Shown: piece by piece, positions 1 through 6,832 of the stretch | Layout: each line of letters starts with the position of its first letter | Position numbering within the stretch: position 1 is the first letter of the stretch | Assembly (NCBI GenBank): GCA_035310125.1 | Contig: DATGEP010000381.1 | Coordinates: forward strand, 1 to 10,653 | Reading direction: 5' to 3' | Length of the DNA stretch: 10,653 nucleotides | Source of the DNA: DATGEP01 sp035310125 | Lineage (GTDB): Bacteria > Chloroflexota > Ktedonobacteria > Ktedonobacterales > JADMIN01 | The notes under the pieces: model-generated | What the model was told of the DNA's origin: nothing | Seen by the model: the letters and a program-made list of their open reading frames with translations, nothing else | Database searches by the model: none | Made by a program: the position numbers and the translations under genes

Positions 1-3000
1 TACTGCCGGACGGCGAAGTAGACCGACTGCGGGTGCGGAACGATAATGGCGGCGGTGGATTGCTCCGGCACGAGCTGGTAGGACTCAGTGAGCGTGACGC
101 CGATGGCCTCCGGCACGCCGAGCAGGCGGAAGACACGCTCGTGATCCGCCAAGTCAGGGATCGCGGCGTAGCCCCAGCTATACCGTCTGCCGCCCTCTTC
201 CGGCAGGCTTAGCTCGCGGCGAACGTGCGCATTCACATAATCCGCCATCGCCTCGGCCATTTGGACGCTGAGACCATGCAGGAAGTATGCTTCCATATAA
301 TCGCCGGCGGCCTGCATACGGGCAGTTTCTTCAGAAGCGCGGCTCCCCATGGTAACGACCTGGAATTCGACGGTACTGGGTGAGCCATCGGGGGTGGCGA
401 AGTAGTCCGCCAGGCAGAGATGCTCGCCTTCCGGCTGGCGTGGGAAGGTGAAACGCTCGATCTCACGGCCAGAGCCAGTAGGATCGAGGATGAGAAGGTC
501 GTCGCCGTCGGGACGGCACGGGAAATAGCCGTAGACGGCGCGGGGATGCAGGTGCCGTTTTTGCCGCGATTCGCGCAGCATACGCTCCAGACGTGGCTCG
601 AACTCGTCGCGCACCAGCCGCTTGAACTCGTCGCCGTGGGCAACGCCACCCCAACGACCGCGATAGAGGGCGTTGAAATCTAGATGCTGGGCCACATCCT
701 CAACCGCTACGCGGTCGAGCACACGCGCCCCCCAGAACGGTGGCGTAGACGCGGGCTCAGGTGGTACGGAGGAGGTACGGACCGACGGGGATGCCTGCGA
801 CCCAGCGGCGGCAGCGGCCTTTGCGGCCTCGCGTTTGGCTTCAGCCTCTTTGGCATGCTGCGCCTCTTCCTTGATCTTCGCGACGAAAGCGGGGCGCTTC
901 TCGGCGTCGGCGAGGTGGTCCATGATCTCCAGACCCTCGAAGGCGTCGCGGGCATAGAAGACACCAGGGTTGTACGCCTCCGCGTGGCCGTCGTCCTCGA
1001 CGAAAAGGATACGCCGGCCATAGGCGCGATTGATCGCGGCGCCGCCGACGATGACGGGAATATCCAGCTTGCGGCGGTAGAGCTCCTGCACACAGAGCGG
1101 CATCTGCTTGGAGGTGCTGACGAGCAGGGCGGAGAGGCCGATAGCATCGGCATTGACCTCCCGCGCCTTCTCCAGAATGGTATTGAGTGGCACCTGCTTA
1201 CCCAAATCGTAGACGGTGTAGCCATTGTTGGAGAGGATCGTATTGACGAGGTTTTTGCCGATATCGTGGACATCGCCGAAGACGGTTGCCAGCACGACGC
1301 GGCCCTTCGTGTAGCCTTCGGCCCGCTCCAGATACCGTTCCAGGTGCGCGACGGACTTCTTCATCACCTCAGCGGATTGGAGCACGAACGGGAGAATTAA
1401 CTCGCCCGCGCCGAAGCGGTCGCCGACGTCTTTCATCGCCGGCAGCAGCACGTTGTTGAGCACGTCCACCGCGCATGTGGAGAGATGGGACGTGGTGATC
1501 CAGTCCTCCAATGGCTCGCCGGGTGCGGGTGCGCCCTCGGGACGCATATCCGGAGTGGCATCTTCGGAGGTGAGGCCGGCGGCACGATAGGCGACCGCGG
1601 CATCAATCAGCGCCTCGATGCCTTCTTTCTTCCGGTGCAATATCTGGAAATGGATGCGCTGGTCAACATTCATGCTGGCGGTCGGGTCAGCCTGCTCCTC
1701 TTTCTTCGCGGTGACGCCATGTGTCTCGTAAAATGCGATGAAACGCGGCAGGGCATCCACGTCGCGGTTGAAGAGCAGGTCGTCGCAGAGGGTGCGCTCT
1801 TCGGCGGGAATCTCGGCATACGGCGTGATGTGCGCGGGATTGACGATAGCGGCGTCCAGACCGGCCTCGACGGCGTGATACAGGAAGACGCTGTTCAGTG
1901 CGGCGCGAGCATGGGTGGCGACACCAAACGAGACATTGCTGACGCCCAGGATGGTCAACACGCCGGGTAGCTCGGCCTTGATACGACGAATGCCTTCGAG
2001 CGTCTGCACGGCGCTGTCACGCAGCTCCTCCTGGCCGGTCGTAACGGGGAAAGTGAGCGCATCGAAGAGGAGCGCTTCGGGGAACAGGGCGAATTCGCCG
2101 GTGGCGATGTCGTAGATACGGCGGGCCACGGCGAGTTTTTTATCGGCGGTCTTGGCCATGCCCTCTTCGTCAATCGTCAGAGCGACGACGGCAGACCCAT
2201 GCTCGCGAGCAAGGGGGAGCACGGCATCCACACGCTGGCGGCCGTTCTCCAAATTGATGGAGTTGATGACGGCGCGGCCAGGATATGTCTCCAGGGCAGC
2301 TTGAATGACGCCGGCCTCAGTAGAGTCAATGACCAATGCCGCCTCGATGCCCATCTCCAGCTTTTTGACGGAGGAGCGCATCTGGGCGGCTTCGTCGGCA
2401 CGTTCGGTGAGCGCCACACACACATCCAGCACGTGGGCGCCACCGTCCACCTGATCGCGGGCGACGCGCAGCAGCGCATCGTAGTCGTCGGCCAAAAGCG
2501 CCTGTTTCACCTTGCGGCTGCCCTGCGAGTTGACACGCTCCCCGACGAGCAGCGGCGCGGGGTCCTGCTGAAGTGAGGTGGCGCGAACGGCGGAGGCGAC
2601 AAGCTGGTTGGTGCGGTGGCGCGTGTCGGCATCGAAGCTGGCGAGGCGATCCAGCGGGCGGCGCTGGCGGGCAGGATCGAGGGCGGCCAGGTGCGTGACA
2701 ATCTGGCGAATATGCTCAGGGGTGGTGCCACAGCAGCCGCCGACGACGTTGACGCCGTACATGCCGGCGAACTCGGCCAGCGCTTCGGCCATCGGCTCCG
2801 GCTGCATGGGATAGACAGCCTTGCCGCCAACGTTGAGCGGAAGGCCAGCGTTGGGGATCGTGGAAATGGGCAACGAAATGTTCTCGGTGAGCCAGCGCAC
2901 CGGCTCGCGCATGTAATCCGGCCCGGTGGAGCAGTTGAGGCCGACGATGTCCACGCCGAGATGAGAGAGAATAGCGCCCGCCGCCGCGATCTCGGTGCCC

Positions 3001-3626
3001 AGGAGCATGCGCCCACTGGTGTCGAGCGTCACCTGGGCCTGCAACGGGAGCACGCGGCCCGTTTCGGTGAAGGCGCGGCGGATGCCGTTAATGGCGGCGC
3101 GCACTTCGAGGATGTCCTGGCTGGTCTCGATGAGCAGGAGGTCTACGCCACCTTCGATGAGAGCGACGGTCTGCTCACGATAGAGCTCCAGAAGCTGCTG
3201 ATAGGTGATGTTGCTGAGCGAGGGGTCATCGGAGGAGGGAAGCATGCCGGTGGGACCCATCGAGCCGGCAACGAAGCGAGGACGCTCAGGCGTACTGTAT
3301 TCGTCGGCGGCGGCGCGGGCGAGGCGAGCGGCGGCGGCGTTGATCTCATGCGTGCGGCTGCCGAGCTGGTAATCGTCCAGCTTCAGGCGCGTGCCCGTGA
3401 AGGTATCCGTCTCGACCACATCGGCGCCGGCCTCAAAGTACGCGCGATGAATGTCGCGGATGGCGTCAGGGCGGGTAAGGACGAGGATTTCTGGGCAGCC
3501 ATCCTGCGCCGCGCCGCCGTAGTCCTCGGCAGTGAGGGCCAGATTCATGATTTGGGTGCCCATCGCGCCATCGAAGACGACGACACGCTGGCGAATAGTG
3601 TCAAGATATTGGCTCGTCTGTGTCAT
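1..3626 (-). CDS. metH: Cobalamin-dependent methionine synthase MetH (C-terminal end cut by the window edge)
   Basis: Cytosolic enzyme that transfers the methyl group of 5-methyltetrahydrofolate through cobalamin to homocysteine, giving methionine. One frame stays open from ATG 3624-3626 to the left edge (1208 codons); E. coli MetH has 1227 residues, so probably only a short tail is missing. Domains in order: homocysteine-binding, about 1-305, with zinc ligands C232 (GLNCSTGP) and C298/C299 (GGCCGTT); pterin-binding from VGERVNSQGS at 361-370; cobalamin-binding with DVHDIG at 785-790, H787 being the axial cobalt ligand; an Ala/Glu-rich charged linker at about 905-960; and the AdoMet reactivation domain from about 964, with RRYSWGY at 1147-1153 and VPHPQSVYFAV near the edge. 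The reactivation domain is compact and reads GYAAIP where E. coli and cyanobacterial enzymes have GYPACP. The ribosome site is weak (ACGGA just upstream). All domains are present, so this is the full-length class, not a split enzyme. Confidence 0.97.
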   Translation of the reverse strand, partial: MTQTSQYLDTIRQRVVVFDGAMGTQIMNLALTAEDYGGAAQDGCPEILVLTRPDAIRDIHRAYFEAGADVVETDTFTGTRLKLDDYQLGSRTHEINAAAARLARAAADEYSTPERPRFVAGSMGPTGMLPSSDDPSLSNITYQQLLELYREQTVALIEGGVDLLLIETSQDILEVRAAINGIRRAFTETGRVLPLQAQVTLDTSGRMLLGTEIAAAGAILSHLGVDIVGLNCSTGPDYMREPVRWLTENISLPISTIPNAGLPLNVGGKAVYPMQPEPMAEALAEFAGMYGVNVVGGCCGTTPEHIRQIVTHLAALDPARQRRPLDRLASFDADTRHRTNQLVASAVRATSLQQDPAPLLVGERVNSQGSRKVKQALLADDYDALLRVARDQVDGGAHVLDVCVALTERADEAAQMRSSVKKLEMGIEAALVIDSTEAGVIQAALETYPGRAVINSINLENGRQRVDAVLPLAREHGSAVVALTIDEEGMAKTADKKLAVARRIYDIATGEFALFPEALLFDALTFPVTTGQEELRDSAVQTLEGIRRIKAELPGVLTILGVSNVSFGVATHARAALNSVFLYHAVEAGLDAAIVNPAHITPYAEIPAEERTLCDDLLFNRDVDALPRFIAFYETHGVTAKKEEQADPTASMNVDQRIHFQILHRKKEGIEALIDAAVAYRAAGLTSEDATPDMRPEGAPAPGEPLEDWITTSHLSTCAVDVLNNVLLPAMKDVGDRFGAGELILPFVLQSAEVMKKSVAHLERYLERAEGYTKGRVVLATVFGDVHDIGKNLVNTILSNNGYTVYDLGKQVPLNTILEKAREVNADAIGLSALLVSTSKQMPLCVQELYRRKLDIPVIVGGAAINRAYGRRILFVEDDGHAEAYNPGVFYARDAFEGLEIMDHLADAEKRPAFVAKIKEEAQHAKEAEAKREAAKAAAAAGSQASPSVRTSSVPPEPASTPPFWGARVLDRVAVEDVAQHLDFNALYRGRWGGVAHGDEFKRLVRDEFEPRLERMLRESRQKRHLHPRAVYGYFPCRPDGDDLLILDPTGSGREIERFTFPRQPEGEHLCLADYFATPDGSPSTVEFQVVTMGSRASEETARMQAAGDYMEAYFLHGLSVQMAEAMADYVNAHVRRELSLPEEGGRRYSWGYAAIPDLADHERVFRLLGVPEAIGVTLTESYQLVPEQSTAAIIVPHPQSVYFAVRQ

Positions 3627-3694
3627 GTTCCGTCTACCCTACCTAACTGCGCCGCATCCGCGATTCGAGAATGCACACGACCCGCCGCTCATGT

Positions 3695-3759
3695 AGTATC
3701 AGATACTCCCACGTGCCGGCATGTTTCAAACAAGTGCGACCCCGCTCTACGTCACGTAG
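3695..3759. promoter_or_regulatory. Cluster of three short palindromes upstream of metH
   Basis: Three perfect palindromes lie 69-133 bases upstream of the metH start: AGTATCAGATACT at 3695-3707, TGCCGGCA at 3714-3721 and CTACGTCACGTAG at 3747-3759. On the minus strand the left arm of the first reads GATACT, a 4/6 match to a -10 hexamer, which would place a metH transcription start near 3688. No good -35 hexamer stands at the right distance. The cluster could be operator sites for a methionine-pathway regulator or parts of a structured leader. I recognise no named consensus (not the MetR or MetJ box, and no SAM, SAH or cobalamin riboswitch core). Function is inference. Confidence 0.35.
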
Positions 3760-3787
3760 CTCGACTTCGCATGCAATCGCGCGAGGA

Positions 3788-3836
3788 GCCAGCCTCACTC
3801 ATCGCGTGTGATCGCGGCGAGACAAGGATGGCTGGC
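3788..3836 (-). other. Two-tier stem-loop in the metH leader
   Basis: An outer perfect 7-bp stem (GCCAGCC 3788-3794 with GGCTGGC 3830-3836) encloses an inner 9-position stem (CTCATCGCG 3798-3806 with CGCGGCGAG 3813-3821, one mismatch and one G-T pair) closed by a six-base loop. The internal loop is asymmetric, 3 against 8 bases. It lies 162 bases upstream of metH and would be transcribed if metH is read from pfpI or from a distal promoter. It matches no riboswitch I can name. It could be a leader RNA fold or simply GC-rich chance pairing. Confidence 0.35.
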
Positions 3837-3852
3837 GAGCAAACCTGGCATT

Positions 3853-3894
3853 ATCGGCGTGTCCAGTCTCGAACGTATCCGCTGGCACGCCGAT
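3853..3894 (-). terminator. Stem-loop just after the PfpI-family gene, no U-tract
   Basis: A 9-bp perfect stem (ATCGGCGTG 3853-3861 with CACGCCGAT 3886-3894) continues after a single bulged T (3862) into 4 more pairs (CCAG 3863-3866 with CTGG 3882-3885), around a 15-base loop. It starts 17 bases beyond the PfpI stop codon on the minus strand. No run of T follows it, so it is either a terminator working without a U-tract or an mRNA 3'-end stabiliser. If it terminates, metH needs its own promoter in 3627-3850. Confidence 0.5.
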
Positions 3895-3911
3895 GGTGAT
3901 GTGGCTGCTGC

Positions 3912-4466
3912 TCATCGCGCCCTCGACTCCAGACTTGCGGCGTCCTGCTGTTCCGCCAGCGCGGCCACCAATTCACGGCAGAAGTCGGGAATGTCTTCGA
4001 CGACACGCCCCCAAACGACGTTGCCAGCGCGGAAAGCGGGTGCATCTTCCCAGATGCCGCCCGCGTTTTCGAGGTCGTCTTTGATACCCCGCGAGCCAGT
4101 GAAGCGCAGACCCTTGACGATGCCCGCCGAGGCGGCCACCCAGCCGGCATGGCAGATGAAGGCGACGGTCTTCCCGGCGGCGTGCAAGTCACGGACGATG
4201 CGGAGCATGTCGAGATCGCGGCGCATTTTGTCAGGCGCCCAGCCTCCCGGCACAACGACGCCATCCAGATCCGCCGAGGCGATCTCGCTAGAGACGCTAT
4301 CCGGCGTCGCGGTGAGACAATGTTTGCCGGTGACGGTTTCATGGCTGCTGCCGATGATGAGGACGCGAGCGCCCTCCTCGCGCAGACGCATGACGGGCAC
4401 CCAGAATTCGAGATCCTCGAATCCGGCAGCGACAAAGACGCCGATGGTTTTATTGTGAAGCCGCAT
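3912..4466 (-). CDS. DJ-1/PfpI family protein (class I glutamine amidotransferase-like fold)
   Basis: A 184-residue protein, the usual length for stand-alone PfpI/YhbO/GSP18-like members. It has the family nucleophile elbow ICHAGW with C105-H106, preceded by VVVPGGWAPDKMR (about 71-83) and an N-terminal strand-loop AAGFEDLEF, where E17 fits the conserved acidic residue beside the catalytic cysteine. Family members are described as intracellular proteases, chaperones or glyoxalase/deglycase-type enzymes acting on stress-damaged metabolites; the sequence alone does not choose among these. The start at 4466 is supported by AAGGGGAT 6-13 bases upstream and by the typical early beta strand (KTIGVFVAAGF). 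It has no signal peptide or membrane segment, so it should be cytosolic. An extended -10 box at 4625-4633 points at it with a leader of about 150 bases. metH follows on the same strand after 285 bases and a stem-loop, so the two are probably separate units. Confidence 0.92.
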   Translation of the reverse strand: MRLHNKTIGVFVAAGFEDLEFWVPVMRLREEGARVLIIGSSHETVTGKHCLTATPDSVSSEIASADLDGVVVPGGWAPDKMRRDLDMLRIVRDLHAAGKTVAFICHAGWVAASAGIVKGLRFTGSRGIKDDLENAGGIWEDAPAFRAGNVVWGRVVEDIPDFCRELVAALAEQQDAASLESRAR

Positions 4467-4624
4467 GGGCTATCCCCTTGCAGGTTGCGGCGGCGGTGAG
4501 GGCCGGCACATCAGCATCGCCGCGATGGGTTGGCCACAAGCATACAGCTTGCCCGCCTCCTGGATGTCATCCCCGAAAAGCATAGGTCCGCATGGGCCGT
4601 GCCTGCTACTGAAACGGTCACTTG

Positions 4625-4633
4625 AGTATAGCA
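4625..4633 (-). promoter_or_regulatory. Extended -10 promoter for the PfpI-family gene
   Basis: On the minus strand the sequence reads TGCTATACT, a TGn extended -10 with a 5/6 hexamer. No convincing -35 lies upstream, as is usual for extended -10 promoters. The predicted start is near 4618, leaving a leader of about 150 bases. The identical nine bases occur at 5720-5728 before the FAH-family gene. Confidence 0.5.
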
Positions 4634-4710
4634 CGGCGGGCCGGCACGCGGCGTACACGCGACCGGGCAAGCGGCGGACGGCGCATGCGCGAGGCAATGA
4701 GCGTGACATA

Positions 4711-4739
4711 TTGACAACCGGCCGTACCCGTCCCATACT
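4711..4739 (+). promoter_or_regulatory. Sigma-70-type promoter for the methyltransferase gene
   Basis: A perfect -35 TTGACA (4711-4716) is followed after 17 bases by CATACT (4734-4739), a 4/6 -10 match. The start would be near 4746, only about 17 bases before the GTG at 4763. It sits back to back with the PfpI promoter at 4625-4633, so 4467-4762 is a divergent control region. Confidence 0.6.
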
Positions 4740-4762
4740 GGGAGCGACGCGGAAAGGGCGCC

Positions 4763-5671
4763 GTGCCGAAGAGGAGAGGTCTTTTTTCGATGGCGAGATG
4801 GACGCAACGACCTCGCAAAGAGACCCTGAAGGCGGGAAATGACAGACTCACGCTGCTGGGGCGGTACTTCGCGCGCGGTGTGCCGTATGTGCTGCCCAAG
4901 GATGAGGCGGAAATCAACCGTCTTGACTTCCAGCACTATATGTTGCGGCAGTATCTTCGAGGCAACTATGCCGCGCCGATTCGACGGCCAAAAGCCATCC
5001 TGGATGTTGGGACGGGGACAGGCCAATGGGCCATCGAAATGGCCGATCTATTTCCTGACGCACAGGTGGTTGGCGTGGATGTGATCGTGCCGCCCGCCGA
5101 CGAGCGCGGCAGCAAGGCGGCTCGACCCGCGAATTACGCCTTCGTGACGGCGAATGTGCTTGAGAGTCTGCCACTGGCAGATCGCTCATTTGACTACGTG
5201 CATCAACGGCTGCTGGCGAGCGCTATACCCGCGGCGAGGTGGAAGGACGTTATCGCGGAGCTGGTTCGTGTCACCGCGCCTGGCGGCTGGATCGAGTTGA
5301 TTGAAGCTGAGCTGATTAAGGACAGCGGCCCCGCTAACCGGGAAGTCCAGGGGTGGGCAAAGACATTGTGCGCCCAGCGCGGCATTGATCTTGAGAACGC
5401 CGCGGCCCTCGCGCCGATCATGCGCCAGCTCGGTTTACAGCGCGTGCGCGAACAGGTGCTAAACATTCCGATTGGAAAGCATGGAGGCCATATCGGGCGC
5501 ATGGCCGCGGCAGATTTACACGCGGCTGGTACGGGCATACGCTCCATTCTGCTTGCGCATGGCATTACGTCTCCAGAAGCGTACGATGCCGCCACCGAGG
5601 CCGCCCAGATCGAGATGGACACCTACCATCCGCACTGGCCGTTCTATATTGTGACCGGTCAACGCGCGTAG
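4763..5671 (+). CDS. Class I SAM-dependent methyltransferase, LaeA/TMT1-like
   Basis: A 302-residue protein with a Rossmann-type methyltransferase core. Motif I is ILDVGTGTGQWAIEMAD at 79-94. The acidic residue binding the AdoMet ribose is D106 (VVGVDV). A later motif is NVLESLPLADRSFDYVH (131-147), and the post-core strand is APGGWIELIEAEL (172-184). WAIEMAD...FPDAQVVGVD and PGGWIE resemble fungal LaeA and the yeast trans-aconitate methyltransferase group; the methyl acceptor cannot be read from the sequence. The C-terminal 110 residues should form the substrate lid. Two starts are possible: GTG 4763, with GGAAAGGG (4751-4758) just upstream, or ATG 4790 (nine codons shorter), behind GAGGAGAGG (4771-4779). 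It has no signal peptide and is probably cytosolic and monocistronic, since the following FAH gene has its own promoter and a palindrome lies between them. Confidence 0.9.
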   Translation: MPKRRGLFSMARWTQRPRKETLKAGNDRLTLLGRYFARGVPYVLPKDEAEINRLDFQHYMLRQYLRGNYAAPIRRPKAILDVGTGTGQWAIEMADLFPDAQVVGVDVIVPPADERGSKAARPANYAFVTANVLESLPLADRSFDYVHQRLLASAIPAARWKDVIAELVRVTAPGGWIELIEAELIKDSGPANREVQGWAKTLCAQRGIDLENAAALAPIMRQLGLQRVREQVLNIPIGKHGGHIGRMAAADLHAAGTGIRSILLAHGITSPEAYDAATEAAQIEMDTYHPHWPFYIVTGQRA

Positions 5672-5680
5672 AACGGGACC

Positions 5681-5694
5681 GCGCGCCGGCGCGC
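5681..5694. terminator. 14-bp GC palindrome after the methyltransferase gene
   Basis: A fully self-complementary stretch, GCGCGCCGGCGCGC, begins 10 bases after the methyltransferase stop codon. As RNA it could fold only as a short hairpin, and no T-tract follows, so termination is a guess from position. It could also be chance in GC-rich DNA. Confidence 0.25.
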
Positions 5695-5719
5695 GCTCCG
5701 CTCATCCGGCTGCCGCCGA

Positions 5720-5728
5720 TGCTATACT
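5720..5728 (+). promoter_or_regulatory. Extended -10 promoter for the FAH-DinB operon
   Basis: TGCTATACT is a TGn extended -10 with a 5/6 hexamer and no recognisable -35 at 16-18 bases. The predicted start is near 5735, leaving a leader of about 70 bases to the ATG at 5805. That leader would open with the GAAA-loop hairpin at 5738-5755. Confidence 0.55.
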
Positions 5729-5737
5729 CCAACGTGG

Positions 5738-5755
5738 GCTGGCGGAAACGCCAGC
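5738..5755 (+). other. GNRA-tetraloop hairpin at the 5' end of the FAH-DinB transcript
   Basis: A perfect 7-bp stem, GCTGGCG (5738-5744) with CGCCAGC (5749-5755), closes a GAAA tetraloop. It lies about 3 bases after the predicted transcription start and about 50 bases before the likely start codon. A 5'-terminal hairpin like this can protect an mRNA from 5'-end-dependent decay; that role is inference. Confidence 0.5.
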
Positions 5756-5791
5756 GGGATAGAGCGGTACTGAGATGATCCGTAACACGAT

Positions 5792-5795
5792 GGAG
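5792..5795 (+). promoter_or_regulatory. Ribosome binding site selecting ATG 5805
   Basis: GGAG lies 9 bases before ATG 5805, whose protein begins MKLVTY as is common in the family. The upstream in-frame ATGs at 5775 and 5790 have no comparable site, so 5805 is preferred. Confidence 0.6.
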
Positions 5796-5804
5796 TGCAA
5801 TGGC

Positions 5805-6830
5805 ATGAAACTGGTGACCTATGTGACAGAGCCATCAGCGGGGCGTGAGGATGGCCGGGCTGGTGTGCTGCACGGCGATCTGGTGCTTGACGTGGCGGCG
5901 CTGAGCATATGGGCGGCGCGTAATGGGACGGCGCTGCCGGCGATACAGGGTGCCGCGGGCCTGCCCGCGACGATGCTGGACCTCTTGCGCGCGGGGCCGG
6001 AGGGGATGGACGGCCTGCGGGCGGCATTGGAAACGGCGACGAAGGCACGACCGGAGGATCTGGCGGCAGAGCGTGGGCTGGCGCACCGGCGAGAGACGAT
6101 TACGCTACGAACGCCTGTGCCTGACCCGCCAACGCTGCGCGATTTCTACGTCTTCGAGCAGCACGTGAAGGCGTCCCGAGCGCGCCGTGGCGCGGAGATG
6201 ATTCCCGAATGGTACGAGTTTCCAGTGTTCTATTTCTCCAACACCTCCATGCTGTATGGGACGGACGAGGAGGTCCCGTATCCGTGGCGCAGTCGGGAAG
6301 TGGACTTTGAGCTGGAGATGGCGGCGGTGATCGGGCGCGAGGGTATTGATATCGCCGCTGATGAAGCGTCGAGCTACATCAGCGGCTATATGGTGATGAA
6401 CGACTGGAGCGCCCGCGACCTCTGGCGCAAGGAGCAGAAGCTGAATATGGGGCCGGCGAAGGGCAAAGATTACGCGATGTCGCTCGGTCCGTGGCTGGTG
6501 ACACCGGACGAGCTGCAAGACAAGCGCGTGGGAACAGGGAAAGACGAGCGCTACGACCTGGCGATGCGCGGATGGATCAATGGCGACCAGCTCACCAACG
6601 ACAACGCAAAGACGATGTACTACGGCTTCCCGCAGATGATCGAACGCGCCTCAGAGCATGTGCGGCTGCGGCCAGGCGATGTGATCGGGTCGGGAACGTG
6701 CGGCACCGGCTGCATTCTGGAGCTAGGCACGGAGCGGCACCGCTGGCTGGAGCCGGGCGACGTGGTGGAGATGGAGATCGAGCGGCTTGGCAGACTGCGC
6801 AATACGCTCGTGGGCGGGAAGGAGCGCTAA
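5805..6830 (+). CDS. Fumarylacetoacetate hydrolase (FAH) family protein
   Basis: A 341-residue enzyme (351 if the ATG at 5775 is used) with a small N-terminal domain (about 1-105) and the FAH catalytic domain. Compared with mouse FAH, the residues line up with conserved spacing. The first metal ligand is D113 in RDFYVFEQH, and the catalytic histidine H120 stands seven residues later, as in mouse (126/133). E169 and E171 come from DFELEM, D200 from MNDWSARD, and K221 stands nine residues before W230 in GPW. The family hydrolyses or isomerises 2,4-diketo acids (fumarylacetoacetate, fumarylpyruvate, acylpyruvates, homoprotocatechuate intermediates) with Mg2+ or Ca2+, usually in aromatic amino acid or aromatic acid breakdown. 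The substrate cannot be fixed here, because no dioxygenase or homogentisate/gentisate gene is in view. The stop codon is 2 bases before the DinB-family start, so the pair is translationally coupled. Confidence 0.93.
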   Translation: MKLVTYVTEPSAGREDGRAGVLHGDLVLDVAALSIWAARNGTALPAIQGAAGLPATMLDLLRAGPEGMDGLRAALETATKARPEDLAAERGLAHRRETITLRTPVPDPPTLRDFYVFEQHVKASRARRGAEMIPEWYEFPVFYFSNTSMLYGTDEEVPYPWRSREVDFELEMAAVIGREGIDIAADEASSYISGYMVMNDWSARDLWRKEQKLNMGPAKGKDYAMSLGPWLVTPDELQDKRVGTGKDERYDLAMRGWINGDQLTNDNAKTMYYGFPQMIERASEHVRLRPGDVIGSGTCGTGCILELGTERHRWLEPGDVVEMEIERLGRLRNTLVGGKER

Positions 6831-6832
6831 CC

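Noticed and set aside
2616..3899. Long plus-strand open frame of 427 codons opposite metH
   Set aside because: It is antisense to the clearly coding homocysteine- and pterin-binding domains of MetH, has no recognisable domain, and reflects the high GC content that keeps opposite frames open. The same applies to 684-1400 and 1485-1970.
3627..3911. Possible cobalamin or SAM/SAH riboswitch before metH
   Set aside because: I looked on the minus strand for the B12-box and SAM-I core sequences and for an SAH-type core; none was present. Only unclassified stem-loops remain.
3808..4458. Plus-strand frame opposite the PfpI gene
   Set aside because: The minus-strand frame has the complete DJ-1/PfpI nucleophile elbow and family length; the plus-strand product is low-complexity Arg/Ser/Ala-rich sequence with no motif.
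4470..4583. 37-codon minus-strand frame in the PfpI leader, ending 3 bases before the PfpI start
   Set aside because: Its position would suit a leader peptide, but it has no good ribosome site and no regulatory codon run, and it lies in a longer GC-driven open frame.
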